Assembly: GCA_030613785.1 (NCBI GenBank)
Contig: JAUWLF010000007.1
Span: 18,870 to 82,869 of the forward strand
DNA length: 64,000 nucleotides
From: Chloroflexota bacterium
GTDB taxonomy: Bacteria > Chloroflexota > Anaerolineae > UBA7937 > B3-Chlor
Reading direction: 5' to 3'
The notes below the pieces were generated by a model that was not told the origin of the DNA, ran no database searches, and was given only the letters and a program-made list of their open reading frames with translations. The first letter of the stretch is position 1. Each line of letters begins with the position of its first letter. Of the stretch, positions 8,521 through 17,528 are shown in pieces. Both the position numbers and the translations under genes were made by a program.

Positions 8521-9003
8521 ATGGAACTCGAGGGAGCACGAGCTATGGTATCTCTGACTATGACTCTGAATAACGAGGAGGTCACGATAGAGGTCGGGCC
8601 TGACGCGTTGCTGGTGGATGTGCTGCGCGATCAACTTGAGCTAACGGGAACCAAGGAGGCGTGTGGGGAGGGTGAGTGTGGAGCCTGCACTGTGCTGCTG
8701 GACGGAGAACCGGTGACCTCTTGTCTGGTGCCGGCCCTGAAGGCTCAGGGGCGCGAGGTAATGACAGTAGAGGGCCTGGCCTCCGGCGGGGAACTCCACC
8801 CTCTTCAGAAGGCCTTCATCGAACACGGCGCAGTACAATGCGGGTACTGCACGCCTGGGATGTTGATGTCGGCCAAGGCGTTGCTGGACAAAAACCCGCA
8901 CCCGACCGAGGGGGAGATCAGGCAGGCGATCTCTGGTAACCTCTGCCGCTGCACGGGATACGTGAAGATTGTTGAAGCTATCGAGGCGGCTAGCGAAGAC
9001 TGA
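8521..9003 (+). CDS. Molybdenum hydroxylase 1, [2Fe-2S] small subunit
   Basis: A ~160-residue CoxS/CutS-type subunit with two [2Fe-2S] clusters. The plant-type motif is CGEGECGACTVLLDGEPVTSC and the C-terminal one is CGYCTPG...CRCTGY. It relays electrons from molybdopterin to FAD. ATG 8521 follows AAGGAGG with a short 3-nt gap; ATG 8545, with GAGGGAG 8 nt upstream, is an equally good start and shortens the protein by 8 residues. It lies between its FAD and Mo partners. Confidence 0.93.
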   Translation: MELEGARAMVSLTMTLNNEEVTIEVGPDALLVDVLRDQLELTGTKEACGEGECGACTVLLDGEPVTSCLVPALKAQGREVMTVEGLASGGELHPLQKAFIEHGAVQCGYCTPGMLMSAKALLDKNPHPTEGEIRQAISGNLCRCTGYVKIVEAIEAASED

Positions 9004-9027
9004 CCAGTTTCTGTGGAGGAAGTAGTA

Positions 9028-11301
9028 ATGTCGGAAGAGCTCTTCTATGTAGGAAGGCGAGTGCCCAAGCTAGACGCACCGGCCAAGGTCACTGGCCAAG
9101 TCGTATACGGCCATGACATGAAGCTACCGCGGATGCTTCACGGCAAGATCCTCAGGAGCAAGCACGCGCACGCTCGCATATTGAACATCGATACCAGCAG
9201 GGCGAAGGCGTTGCCTGGAGTGAAGGCCGTGATCACCGCTGAAGATACCCCTGAGATCAGGATCGGTTGGGCGCGTGATCATCCCGTTTTGAAATCGGGC
9301 AAGGTTCGGTCCATACGGGATGAGATTGCCGCGGTGGCGGCCGTCGATGAGTACACTGCGCAAGAGGCTCTAGAACTGATCAAAGTCGAATACGAGGAAT
9401 TGCCTGGAGTATTCGATCCTGAAGAGGCCATTAAGCCGGGCGCTCCCATCATTCATGAAGAGGCGCCAAACAACATCCAGGAGAAGATGCGGCAGTCCTA
9501 TTTCCACGGCGATGTGCACCAGGGTTTCGTTGAGTCCGATGTCGTGATTGAAGATCGTTTGCGGCTGCCCTTCGTTACCCACTGCTGCATGGGCACTTGC
9601 TTCTGTCTGGCCAGTTTCAGCCCTTCGGGGGACTTGACGGTCTGGAGTTCGACGCAGATGCCCTTCTTATATCAGCGTGACCTGAGCATGGCGCTGGGGA
9701 TACCGGCCACCAAGATCAGGGTTATCAAGGTAACGATGGGTGGTGCCTTCGGCAGCAAACTGGACATGTATCCCTTCGAGCCTATCTGCATCCTGCTGGC
9801 CCAGAAGACGGGCTGCCCGGTGAGGATTACCTTCACTCGTGAAGAGGAGTTCATCGCATCTCCGACCCGGCAGCCGGTGATCTGTGACATCAAGAGTGGG
9901 GCAAAGAAGGATGGCACTCTGATGGCCCGGCAGGTCAGCATGATTCTGGACAATGGCGCGTATAGCTCATGGGGAGCAACGACTCCGCTTGTCATGATGC
10001 AGAGCATCTCTTCCCTCTATCGCGTTCCCAACGTCAAGTATGACGTAGTGGTGGCCTATACCAACAACCTCTACAGCGGCGCAATGAGGGGGTACGGAAA
10101 CCCTCAGGCCACTTTCGTGATCGAGTGCCACATGGACATGCTGGCCCACGAACTGGGTATGGACCCCATGCAGTTTCGGCTGAAGAACGCCAACCAACCC
10201 GGCGATGTGACCGGCCAGGGGGTGAAGATAACCACCTGTGGCCTTACTGAATGCATCGAGAGGGCAGCCGACAGCGTAGCCTGGGTGGAGAAACGGGCCA
10301 AGCCGGGGAACCGAGGCGTGGGTATGGCGGCCATGATTCATGTAGGCGGCGGAGCGCGGATCTATCCGTCCGATGGCTGCGGAAGCACAGTGAAAGTGGA
10401 TGACTATGGCAAGGTCACCCTGGTTACTGGCTCCACCGACATGGGACAGGGATCGGAGACGGTCTTGGCCCAGATCGTGGCCGAGGAGTTGGGAGTCCCG
10501 GTCGAGAATGTCACGGTGATCAATACCGACACTGACATCACACCCTGGGACGTGGGAGCCCACGCCAGCCGCACCACTTTCATAGCTGGCAACTCGGCTC
10601 GCTTGGCCGCGGCCGATGCCAAGGGACAGATCTTGGAGGCGGCGGCCCAGAACATAGGCGAGGATGTGGAAGACCTGGATATGAAGGACGGCAAGATCTT
10701 CCGCAAGGGAGAGCCTGAGGAATGGATTCCCTTCGCCAAGATGGTGCGCAGCAAGCACTTCCGCCCCGATGGGGATGTGATCTTGGCCAAGGGTTGGTAC
10801 GAGCCTCCCACAGAGAGACAGGACAAAGAGTTCCGCGGCAACATCTCGGCTACCTATGGTTTCGCTGCTCAAGCTGTTGAGGTCGAGGTGGACACGGAGA
10901 CCGGCGAGGTGACGGTGCTGAAGATCGCGGCTGCCCACGACGTAGGACGAGCCATTAATCCCATGGCGGTGGAGGGGCAGATCCATGGCGGAGTGTCCAT
11001 GGGTCTGGGATATGGGCTCTATGAGGAACTAGTCGTGCAAGAGGGGGAGGTGCTCAACCCTAACTTCGCCGACTATGCGCTGCCTACAGCCCTCGACATG
11101 CCTCCCATCGAGTCGATCATCATCGAGACCGATGATCCTGCTGGTCCTTTTGGTGCCAAGGGGATGGCGGAGCCGGCCTGCATACCCACGGCCCCGGCCA
11201 TTGTCAATGCCGTCTATGACGCGGTCGGGGTGAGGATTCGAGACCTCCCCATCACCCCAGAGAAGGTATTGAATGCTCTGAAGGAGAAGGAGGCGAGATG
11301 A
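9028..11301 (+). CDS. Molybdenum hydroxylase 1, molybdopterin-binding large subunit
   Basis: A 757-residue xanthine dehydrogenase/CoxL-family catalytic subunit. ATG 9028 follows GGAGGAAG. Landmarks are VGRRVPKLDAPAKVTGQ at the start, GGAFGSKLDMYP near residue 245, the molybdopterin-contact region GAMRGYGNPQATF and the GSTDMGQGSETVLAQI segment. The catalytic glutamate is present in FGAKGMAEPACIPTAPA near the C-terminus. It therefore looks like a normal active hydroxylase that adds water-derived oxygen to an N-heterocycle or aromatic CoA ester. It does not carry the Cys-containing loop of CO dehydrogenase. In this cluster oxidation of the indole ring is the most attractive role; the exact substrate is unknown. 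Confidence 0.92.
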   Translation: MSEELFYVGRRVPKLDAPAKVTGQVVYGHDMKLPRMLHGKILRSKHAHARILNIDTSRAKALPGVKAVITAEDTPEIRIGWARDHPVLKSGKVRSIRDEIAAVAAVDEYTAQEALELIKVEYEELPGVFDPEEAIKPGAPIIHEEAPNNIQEKMRQSYFHGDVHQGFVESDVVIEDRLRLPFVTHCCMGTCFCLASFSPSGDLTVWSSTQMPFLYQRDLSMALGIPATKIRVIKVTMGGAFGSKLDMYPFEPICILLAQKTGCPVRITFTREEEFIASPTRQPVICDIKSGAKKDGTLMARQVSMILDNGAYSSWGATTPLVMMQSISSLYRVPNVKYDVVVAYTNNLYSGAMRGYGNPQATFVIECHMDMLAHELGMDPMQFRLKNANQPGDVTGQGVKITTCGLTECIERAADSVAWVEKRAKPGNRGVGMAAMIHVGGGARIYPSDGCGSTVKVDDYGKVTLVTGSTDMGQGSETVLAQIVAEELGVPVENVTVINTDTDITPWDVGAHASRTTFIAGNSARLAAADAKGQILEAAAQNIGEDVEDLDMKDGKIFRKGEPEEWIPFAKMVRSKHFRPDGDVILAKGWYEPPTERQDKEFRGNISATYGFAAQAVEVEVDTETGEVTVLKIAAAHDVGRAINPMAVEGQIHGGVSMGLGYGLYEELVVQEGEVLNPNFADYALPTALDMPPIESIIIETDDPAGPFGAKGMAEPACIPTAPAIVNAVYDAVGVRIRDLPITPEKVLNALKEKEAR

Positions 11302-12491
11302 AGGATCTGTTCACCGATATCACGGTGCTGAGCATGGAGCAGGCGACCGTCCTGCCGTATCTCACCTACAGATTGGCTGCTGAGGGCATGAGGGTCATCA
11401 GGGTGGAACATCCGGAGCGAGGTGATCCCAACCGGCTGGTCGGTACCAATGTCCTCGGAGAGGAGGGGATGGATAGCTACTTTCTACCCAACAACGTGGG
11501 TAAGAAGGCCATCACCCTGAACCTGAGAGGCGAGGAAGGGCCGGCGATCTTGCGTGACCTGATTCTCGAGTTGGATGTGGATGTCTTCGCCTCCAACATG
11601 TTGCCGCGGAACTATGCCAAGCTAGGAATATCCTACGAGCAACTCAGAGCCATCAAGGAAGACATCATCTGGATCGGTATGACTGGCTTCGGGCCGCAGA
11701 GTAATGAAGCGGCTTATGACCCCATCCTGCAAGCCAGGGCTGGGATCATGGACCTGACCGGTGAGCGCGATGGCCCCCCACAGGTGTTTGGGCTGCCCAT
11801 GGCCGACCTGGGGGCGAGCGAGCAAGGTTATGGCCAGATCATGAGAGCGCTGTACATTCGGCAGGCCACTGGCGAAGGTTCGCGGGTGGACATTTCCATG
11901 TTCCAGAGCTTGGGCTCCTGGGAGGTGAATCCTGTCATGCTCGCCAAGAGCTTCGGCGCGGAGATCACGCGGCGGGGGAACACTCACGAGTTCTTTGCCC
12001 CGGTCTCAGTGTATGAGACCAAGGATGGATACGTCTACATCGCTGTCGGCAATGACCGGCAGTGGCAGGCCATGACCGAGCTATCAGGGTTCGAGTCGCT
12101 AAATCGAGAAGAGCGCACGGTGAACGCCGGGCGGATAAAGGATGTGGACCGTCTGAATGCCGAGATAAGCGAGATAACTAGGACGAGGATGACCAATGAG
12201 CTCATAGAACTGTTCAACAGCATAACTGTTCCCATCTCCACAGTTAGTAGCATTGACGACGTAATAGAAGACCCTCTTGTCAAGGACAAGATGATAACAG
12301 CCAAGGATCCCCGCACTGGCAGGGAGGTCTTCTTGCCACCAACGCCGGTTATCACCCCTTACCTGGAGTCGGCGGGAATGCAGATGTCCTTCCCTCCGCG
12401 TATGGGCGAGCACAACGAGGAGATCTACGGAGACATCCTGGGATACGATGCCCAGAAGATGAACGAGTTGAAAGGGGCTGGTGTGATCTGA
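11298..12491 (+). CDS. Class III (CaiB/FRC-type) CoA-transferase
   Basis: A 397-residue family III acyl-CoA transferase. It overlaps the molybdenum subunit by 4 bp (ATGA). Family features are RVEHPERGDPNR near residue 35, NNVGKKAITLNLRGEEG, AYDPILQARAGIMDLTG and GLPMADLGASEQG, the last holding the conserved aspartate region. Such enzymes move CoA between carboxylic acids, often from succinyl-CoA, without ATP. Here it could activate the dicarboxylate produced by ring opening, as the CoA-transferase of indoleacetate degradation does. The hisC-like gene starts on its stop codon. Confidence 0.92.
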   Translation: MKDLFTDITVLSMEQATVLPYLTYRLAAEGMRVIRVEHPERGDPNRLVGTNVLGEEGMDSYFLPNNVGKKAITLNLRGEEGPAILRDLILELDVDVFASNMLPRNYAKLGISYEQLRAIKEDIIWIGMTGFGPQSNEAAYDPILQARAGIMDLTGERDGPPQVFGLPMADLGASEQGYGQIMRALYIRQATGEGSRVDISMFQSLGSWEVNPVMLAKSFGAEITRRGNTHEFFAPVSVYETKDGYVYIAVGNDRQWQAMTELSGFESLNREERTVNAGRIKDVDRLNAEISEITRTRMTNELIELFNSITVPISTVSSIDDVIEDPLVKDKMITAKDPRTGREVFLPPTPVITPYLESAGMQMSFPPRMGEHNEEIYGDILGYDAQKMNELKGAGVI

Positions 12492-13639
12492 TGAGCCTTT
12501 CTGGCAAAGGAGCAGAGTCTGAGATGCAGGAACTGACGCTCAATGAGAATCTGTTGGCCGCGCCTGTCCATGTGGCCGGCAAACCTATAGAGGAAGTGCG
12601 GAGGGAATATGGTCTAGAGAGGATCATCAAGCTGGCCTCGAACGAGAACCCTCTCGGCCCATCGCCTCTGGCCGTGGAAGCGATCAAGAAGGCTCTCCCA
12701 AACGCCCATCGGTATCCGGGAACAGTCGAAGCCAATTTGCGTGCGAGGCTGGCCCAGCTCATGGGCGGCGACTTTGACGAAGACAACATCATCATCGGCA
12801 ATGGTTCGTGCGACGTGCTGCGTATGGTATGCCTGGCTTTCCTGCATGACGGAGGCGAGAGTGTTGTTTGTCCCTCCACGTTTCCCATGTACAGGATCTA
12901 CACTCAGATGTTTGGTGGCAACCTGGTGCCAGTCGAGGCTCGGGACTATGCCTATGATCTGCCTGCGATGGTGGAGAAGATCGGTGACGCCACGAGGTTG
13001 ATCTTCGTTTGCAATCCCAACAATCCCACAGGCACGATGCTGACCCAGCAGCAGGTTGATGATTTCATGGAGCAAGTGCCCGAGCGGGTGGTAGTGGTGG
13101 TCGATGAGGCGTACTACGATTACGTTGCTGACGAGCACTACGCCAGCGTCAAGGAGTACATTGAGGAGGGCCGCAACGTCATCTTGACGCGAACCTTCTC
13201 CAAGATCCATGGCTTGGCCGGTCTTCGAGTGGGATATGGCGTTGCCAAGAAGGAGATGATCCAATACTTGCAACACGCCCGTTCACCCTTCCATGTGGGG
13301 TCGGTGAACCTGATCGGAGCCACAGCTAGCCTGGATGATGTAGAACACATACAGCGGAGCAGAACGCTGAACGCGGCCGAGAAAGAATACCTCTACGAGC
13401 AGTTCGACAGACTGGATCTGCGCCACATTCCCTCTGAAACCAATTTCATACTGCTTCCGGAGTTGAGGCACGACGCGGTGGCTATGAGCGAGGCGCTCTT
13501 ACGTCAAGGGGTGATCGTGCGTCCGGCAGGCGGTTTCGGTGTCCCGGGAGCCATTCGAGTGACCATAGGTACGAGGGAGGAGAACGAGCGCCTCGTGTGG
13601 GCGCTGGAACAGGTACTGCACGAACTGACAGAGGGGTGA
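12491..13639 (+). CDS. hisC: HisC-type PLP aminotransferase (histidinol-phosphate or aromatic amino acid)
   Basis: A 382-residue class I/II aminotransferase. The PLP lysine is in TFSKIHGLAGLRVGY. Other motifs are LASNENPLGPSP near residue 47, CNPNNPTGTM and VDEAYYDYV. Sequence style is HisC, whose usual role is histidine biosynthesis, but no other his gene is here. HisC-like enzymes often accept phenylalanine, tyrosine or tryptophan. In an operon with IorAB the likely job is tryptophan to indolepyruvate (inference). It overlaps the CoA-transferase stop by one base (TGATG). Confidence 0.88.
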   Translation: MSLSGKGAESEMQELTLNENLLAAPVHVAGKPIEEVRREYGLERIIKLASNENPLGPSPLAVEAIKKALPNAHRYPGTVEANLRARLAQLMGGDFDEDNIIIGNGSCDVLRMVCLAFLHDGGESVVCPSTFPMYRIYTQMFGGNLVPVEARDYAYDLPAMVEKIGDATRLIFVCNPNNPTGTMLTQQQVDDFMEQVPERVVVVVDEAYYDYVADEHYASVKEYIEEGRNVILTRTFSKIHGLAGLRVGYGVAKKEMIQYLQHARSPFHVGSVNLIGATASLDDVEHIQRSRTLNAAEKEYLYEQFDRLDLRHIPSETNFILLPELRHDAVAMSEALLRQGVIVRPAGGFGVPGAIRVTIGTREENERLVWALEQVLHELTEG

Positions 13640-13697
13640 TTCGCTTCCATGGCACGAGGCGTTGAGGAAGCGGGATTCCGCGTCAGAGTAGTGGATC

Positions 13698-14837
13698 ATG
13701 GATTTCGGGTTCACCCAGGATCAGGAGCTCTTGAAGAGCAGCGTGGCGAGTTTCGTGGACAGGGAGGTCATCCCCGCTGCGGCCCGGATCGATGAGGAGG
13801 GCCGCTTTCCCGGCGAGCTATTCCGGAAGGCGGGTGAACTGGGGTATTTCGGGATTCGCTATCCAGGGACGTACGGCGGCTCGGGCGGGGACAACGTGAT
13901 GTTCGCTTTGATGTGCGAGGAACTGGCCAGGGGCTGCATGAGTCTGGCCGCCAGTGTTGTCATGCAGTGTCTGATGGGCACTAGTTTCGTTCACCGTTTT
14001 GGGACGGAGAAGCAAAGACAGCAATTGCTTGTTCCCGCCATCCGAGGCGAGAAAATCGGGGTCATCGCCATGACTGAGCCCGATGCCGGGTCTGACCTGG
14101 GAGCCATCACAACCAGCGCCTGCCGCGATCACGACGGCTACGTCTTGAAAGGGCGCAAGACGTGGGTCACCAACGCCAGCCTGGCTGATTTCTTCACGGT
14201 GGCTGCCAAGACTGATCCCGAAGCCGGATTCAGGGGCATTGACATGTTCTTGGTGGAAAAGGAGAGGCCTGGCGTCAGTATCGGAAAGGACATCGCCAAG
14301 ATGGGGGTGCGGGGTCTAGGGACTGGTGAGTTGATCCTGGAGGATTGCCGCATCCCCGCCGACAACCTTTTCGGCAAGGAGGGAACTGGCTTTCGGAACC
14401 TGCAAGGGATCCTGGAGGAGATCCGCATCATGATGGGATCATTGAGCCTGGGCCTGGGGCAAGCTGCTCTGGACGGGGCCGTGCGATATGCTCAGGAGAG
14501 AGTCCAGTTCAACCGTCCCATCGCCAAGTTCCAAGCCATCTCCCACAAGTTGGCGGATATGGCTACACAGTTGGAAGCCGCCAGGCTGCTGGTCTATCGG
14601 GCGGCCTGGCTTGTTGATCAGGATGAGCGAGACATGAAACTGGCTTCCATGGCCAAGCTGTTCGCCTCGGAGATGGCCAACCAAGTCGCCGACGGTGCCT
14701 CTCGCATCTTCGCCAGCTACGGGTTCGCCATGGAGTATGATGCACAGCGGTACTTTCGCGACGCACGGTTCCTATTGCTTGGTGGAGGAACATCGGAGGT
14801 CCTACGAGGGATCATTGCCTACCAGATGTGCCTGTGA
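13698..14837 (+). CDS. Acyl-CoA dehydrogenase family protein 1
   Basis: A 379-residue FAD enzyme with the full ACAD fold: N-terminal helices (FTQDQELLKSSVASFVDREV), the flavin region AMTEPDAGSDLGAI, the strand KTWVTNAS and the C-terminal helices. The usual catalytic glutamate site (YEGT in short- and medium-chain enzymes) reads GGGTSEV here, and the alternative site of isovaleryl-CoA dehydrogenase (ERL) reads EIR with its register shifted. The enzyme may act on an unusual, possibly branched or malonyl-type, CoA ester. A close paralogue follows 52 bp downstream; the pair could be a heteromer. Confidence 0.9.
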   Translation: MDFGFTQDQELLKSSVASFVDREVIPAAARIDEEGRFPGELFRKAGELGYFGIRYPGTYGGSGGDNVMFALMCEELARGCMSLAASVVMQCLMGTSFVHRFGTEKQRQQLLVPAIRGEKIGVIAMTEPDAGSDLGAITTSACRDHDGYVLKGRKTWVTNASLADFFTVAAKTDPEAGFRGIDMFLVEKERPGVSIGKDIAKMGVRGLGTGELILEDCRIPADNLFGKEGTGFRNLQGILEEIRIMMGSLSLGLGQAALDGAVRYAQERVQFNRPIAKFQAISHKLADMATQLEAARLLVYRAAWLVDQDERDMKLASMAKLFASEMANQVADGASRIFASYGFAMEYDAQRYFRDARFLLLGGGTSEVLRGIIAYQMCL

Positions 14838-14889
14838 GGCCGATCATAGAGGCGTAGGCGCCATTACCACTGAAGGGAGCTGAGGAACG

Positions 14890-16035
14890 ATGGATTTCGA
14901 TTTCACTCCTGAACAAGAGCTTTTCCGTCAGAGCGTGAGGGAGTTCGCCGACAGATATGTCCGTCCACGCATCAAGGAAATGGAGGAGAAGGGGGACGTT
15001 CCCCAAGGTCTAATGCAGCAGATGGCCGAGCAAGGTTTCTACGGCATCCGCTATGCAGAGGAGTGGGGTGGACAGGGTGGGGACAATGTCATGTTCGCTA
15101 TCCTCAACGAGGAACTGGCACGCTGCTACATGAGTGTGGCAGCCAGGTGCATGATGCAATGCCTCATGGGCACCGAGTTCATCAACCTCTATGGCACCGA
15201 GGAGCAGAAGCGGAACTTCCTCGTCCCGGCCATCAGGGGGGAGAAGTACGGTACGCTGGCCATCACTGAACCGGCTGGCGGAACAGACCTGGGGGCCATG
15301 CAGACGCTTGCCGTGCGGGACGGCGATGAGTACGTCATCAACGGCCAGAAGACCTGGATTACCGGCGCACATGTGGTCGACTTTTTCACCATAGCCGCCA
15401 AGACCGACCCTGAAGCAGGGTTCAGGGGTGTGGACATGTTTCTCGTGGACAGGCACACCCCGGGCGTAAGAGTGGGTGATCGAATCGAGAAGCTGATCGC
15501 GTTCGCTTCGGGGTGTTATGAGCTGTTCTTCGACGATGTGCGGATTCCGGCGGATCGGCTGTTCGGAGGAGAGGAGGGCGAGGGTTTCGCGCTGCTACGC
15601 AGTATCCTGAACGATATTCGCGTCCACACCGCTGCTCTAGGCTTGGGGATAGCCCGAGCTGCCTACGAGGAATCGGTGGAGTACGCAAAGCAGCGTGTGG
15701 CCTACGGACGCCCCATCATCAAGTGGCAGGCCATACAGCACAAGCTGGCTAGGATGAGGATTGACATAGACGCGGCCAAGCTGATGATCTACTGCGCTGC
15801 CTGGCGAATGGATCAGGGCTTTCCGGTCAATGTCGAGGCTGCCACCGCCAAGTGGTTCATCACGGAGGCGGTGTTGAGGATTGTTGATGATGCCACTCGC
15901 ATTTTCGGGGCCTATGGTGCCTCAATGGACATGAACGCCCAGAGGTACTTGCGTGACGCGCGGTGGCTTCTCTACGGTGGCGGGACGCAGACGATGATTC
16001 TCAACATCATCGGCATTGAGATAGGCAAGGAGTAG
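14890..16035 (+). CDS. Acyl-CoA dehydrogenase family protein 2
   Basis: A 381-residue paralogue of the preceding gene (shared blocks YFGIRYPGTYGG / FYGIRYAEEWGG and CLMGT). Start ATG 14890 is preceded by GAGGAACG. Flavin motif TEPAGGTDLGAM and KTWITGAH are present. The canonical catalytic-glutamate site reads YGGGTQTMI, so it too lacks the usual base, and the alternative position reads DIR. Two adjacent ACADs without the standard glutamate suggest a heteromeric enzyme or one relying on another residue. Benzylmalonyl-CoA dehydrogenase of auxin degradation is the functional analogue I would test. Confidence 0.9.
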   Translation: MDFDFTPEQELFRQSVREFADRYVRPRIKEMEEKGDVPQGLMQQMAEQGFYGIRYAEEWGGQGGDNVMFAILNEELARCYMSVAARCMMQCLMGTEFINLYGTEEQKRNFLVPAIRGEKYGTLAITEPAGGTDLGAMQTLAVRDGDEYVINGQKTWITGAHVVDFFTIAAKTDPEAGFRGVDMFLVDRHTPGVRVGDRIEKLIAFASGCYELFFDDVRIPADRLFGGEEGEGFALLRSILNDIRVHTAALGLGIARAAYEESVEYAKQRVAYGRPIIKWQAIQHKLARMRIDIDAAKLMIYCAAWRMDQGFPVNVEAATAKWFITEAVLRIVDDATRIFGAYGASMDMNAQRYLRDARWLLYGGGTQTMILNIIGIEIGKE

Positions 16036-16050
16036 CAGACGGAGGGAAAG

Positions 16051-17040
16051 ATGGGGCTGCCCAAGTTCGAACATCTGCAACCGGAGTCGTTGGACGAGGC
16101 CCTGGGAGTGCTCTCTGAACATGGGGAGCAGGCCAAGATCATCGCTGGTGGAACTGAGCTTCTGGTGTCCATGAAGCAGGGCTTGCTGACTCCGAACTAT
16201 CTGGTGAACCTGAAGGCGATTCCCGAGCTAAGCTTCATCGCGTACGATGAAGAGAGAGGGCTGCGCATCGGCGCACTCACCAAGTTGACCACACTGACGA
16301 GTTCCCAGGTGATACAGGACGGTTTCTCGATCTTGGCGCAGACGGCCAATTTGGTGGCTGCTCCTCCTCTTCAGAACATGGGTACCCTGGGGGGTAATCT
16401 CTGCCTCAATACGAGGTGCTTCTACTACAATCAGTCACAGTTCTGGAGGCAAGCTCGACCCCGCTGCTATAAGACCGGCGGGGATCTGTGTCACGTGGTG
16501 AAGGGTGGAAACCGGTGTTTCGCGACGTACCAGGGGGACATGGCTCCAGCTCTGATCGCCCTCGAAGCCACCGTCAAGATAGCGAAGAGGGGCGGCGAGC
16601 GAGTCATCCCGCTGGCTGACCTCTACACTGGAAAGGGGAAGCGACCTCTGGCCCTGAAGGCCAACGAAATGCTGGTTGAAGTGCAGGTGCCTATGTCAGC
16701 CTCTGCGTGGTCCGGCGAATACCAGAAGCTCCGCTACCGTGGGGCGATGGATTTCCCACTGGCGGGGGTAGCCGCTGTTGTCGGAAGAGATGGTTCTGAA
16801 ACCTGCTCCAAGGCTGGCGTGGTGCTGACCGCTGTCGGCACAGGCCCCATCCTCGTGGAGGAAGCCAGCGTGCTTCTTGAAGGGCAGGGGGTAACCGACG
16901 AACGGGTGGCCCAGGTCGCAAGCGCGGCCCACGAGGTGGCTCGTCCTGTGGACAACATTGGCAGCGACCCCTCATACAGGAGGAAGATGGTTCGCGTTCT
17001 CACGAAGAGGGCCCTAGTGAATGCGTGGGAAAGGGAATGA
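16051..17040 (+). CDS. Molybdenum enzyme 2, FAD subunit with extra Cys cluster (HcrB-like)
   Basis: A 329-residue flavin subunit with KIIAGGTELLVSMKQG and the second FAD loop LQNMGTLGGNLCLNTRC. Unlike the paralogue at 7632 it carries a ~40-residue insertion with five cysteines (CLNTRC, then CYKTGGDLC and a Cys after VVKGGNR) and the FYYNQS motif. This is the pattern of the beta subunit of 4-hydroxybenzoyl-CoA reductase, where the insertion binds an additional [4Fe-4S] cluster and lets electrons flow in from ferredoxin. The subunit therefore points to a reductive or ferredoxin-linked enzyme rather than a simple oxidase. Confidence 0.92.
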   Translation: MGLPKFEHLQPESLDEALGVLSEHGEQAKIIAGGTELLVSMKQGLLTPNYLVNLKAIPELSFIAYDEERGLRIGALTKLTTLTSSQVIQDGFSILAQTANLVAAPPLQNMGTLGGNLCLNTRCFYYNQSQFWRQARPRCYKTGGDLCHVVKGGNRCFATYQGDMAPALIALEATVKIAKRGGERVIPLADLYTGKGKRPLALKANEMLVEVQVPMSASAWSGEYQKLRYRGAMDFPLAGVAAVVGRDGSETCSKAGVVLTAVGTGPILVEEASVLLEGQGVTDERVAQVASAAHEVARPVDNIGSDPSYRRKMVRVLTKRALVNAWERE

Positions 17041-17043
17041 GTC

Positions 17044-17511
17044 ATGGAAAAGCAGCTTATCCAGTTGACCGTGAACGGTGAGGATCATGATGTCGTCGTT
17101 ACACCCAACCAGACGCTGGTTGATGTGCTACGGGAGGATCTAGAGCTGACTGGGACCAAGGTGGGATGCGACGAGGGGGCCTGCGGAACCTGCACCGTGC
17201 TCATGGATGGAAAGCCCGTGCGTTCCTGCCTCACTCTCGCTGTCGAAGCACAGGGGAAGTCGATCGAGACCATCGAGGGGCTGGCTTCAGGTGGAGAGTT
17301 GCATCCTGTGCAGAAGGCCTTCATTGAACACGGGGCCATCCAGTGTGGCTTCTGCACTCCGGCCATGATCCTGACCAGCAAGGCGTTTCTTGAGCAGAAC
17401 CCCCATCCCACAGAGGAGGAAGTGAGACGCGCCATCTCGGGTGTGGTGTGTCGCTGTACTGGATACGCCAAGATCGTGGAAGCAATCATGGCGGCAGCGG
17501 GAGAGTCTTAG
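17044..17511 (+). CDS. Molybdenum enzyme 2, [2Fe-2S] small subunit
   Basis: A 155-residue CutS/HcrC-type subunit starting 3 bp after the FAD gene. Both cluster motifs are intact: CDEGACGTCTVLMDGKPVRSC and CGFCTPAMI...CRCTGY. It is clearly related to the subunit at 8521 (shared EGLASGGELHP and QKAFIEHGA), pointing to duplication of the whole three-gene unit followed by divergence. It bridges the FAD subunit before it and the Mo subunit after it. Confidence 0.93.
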   Translation: MEKQLIQLTVNGEDHDVVVTPNQTLVDVLREDLELTGTKVGCDEGACGTCTVLMDGKPVRSCLTLAVEAQGKSIETIEGLASGGELHPVQKAFIEHGAIQCGFCTPAMILTSKAFLEQNPHPTEEEVRRAISGVVCRCTGYAKIVEAIMAAAGES

Positions 17512-17528
17512 AAAGGAAGGACGGCACC

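Noticed and set aside
7632..11301. Purine catabolism (xanthine dehydrogenase proper)
   Set aside because: The subunits belong to the same superfamily, but no other purine gene is nearby and the neighbours are IorAB and a CoA-transferase.
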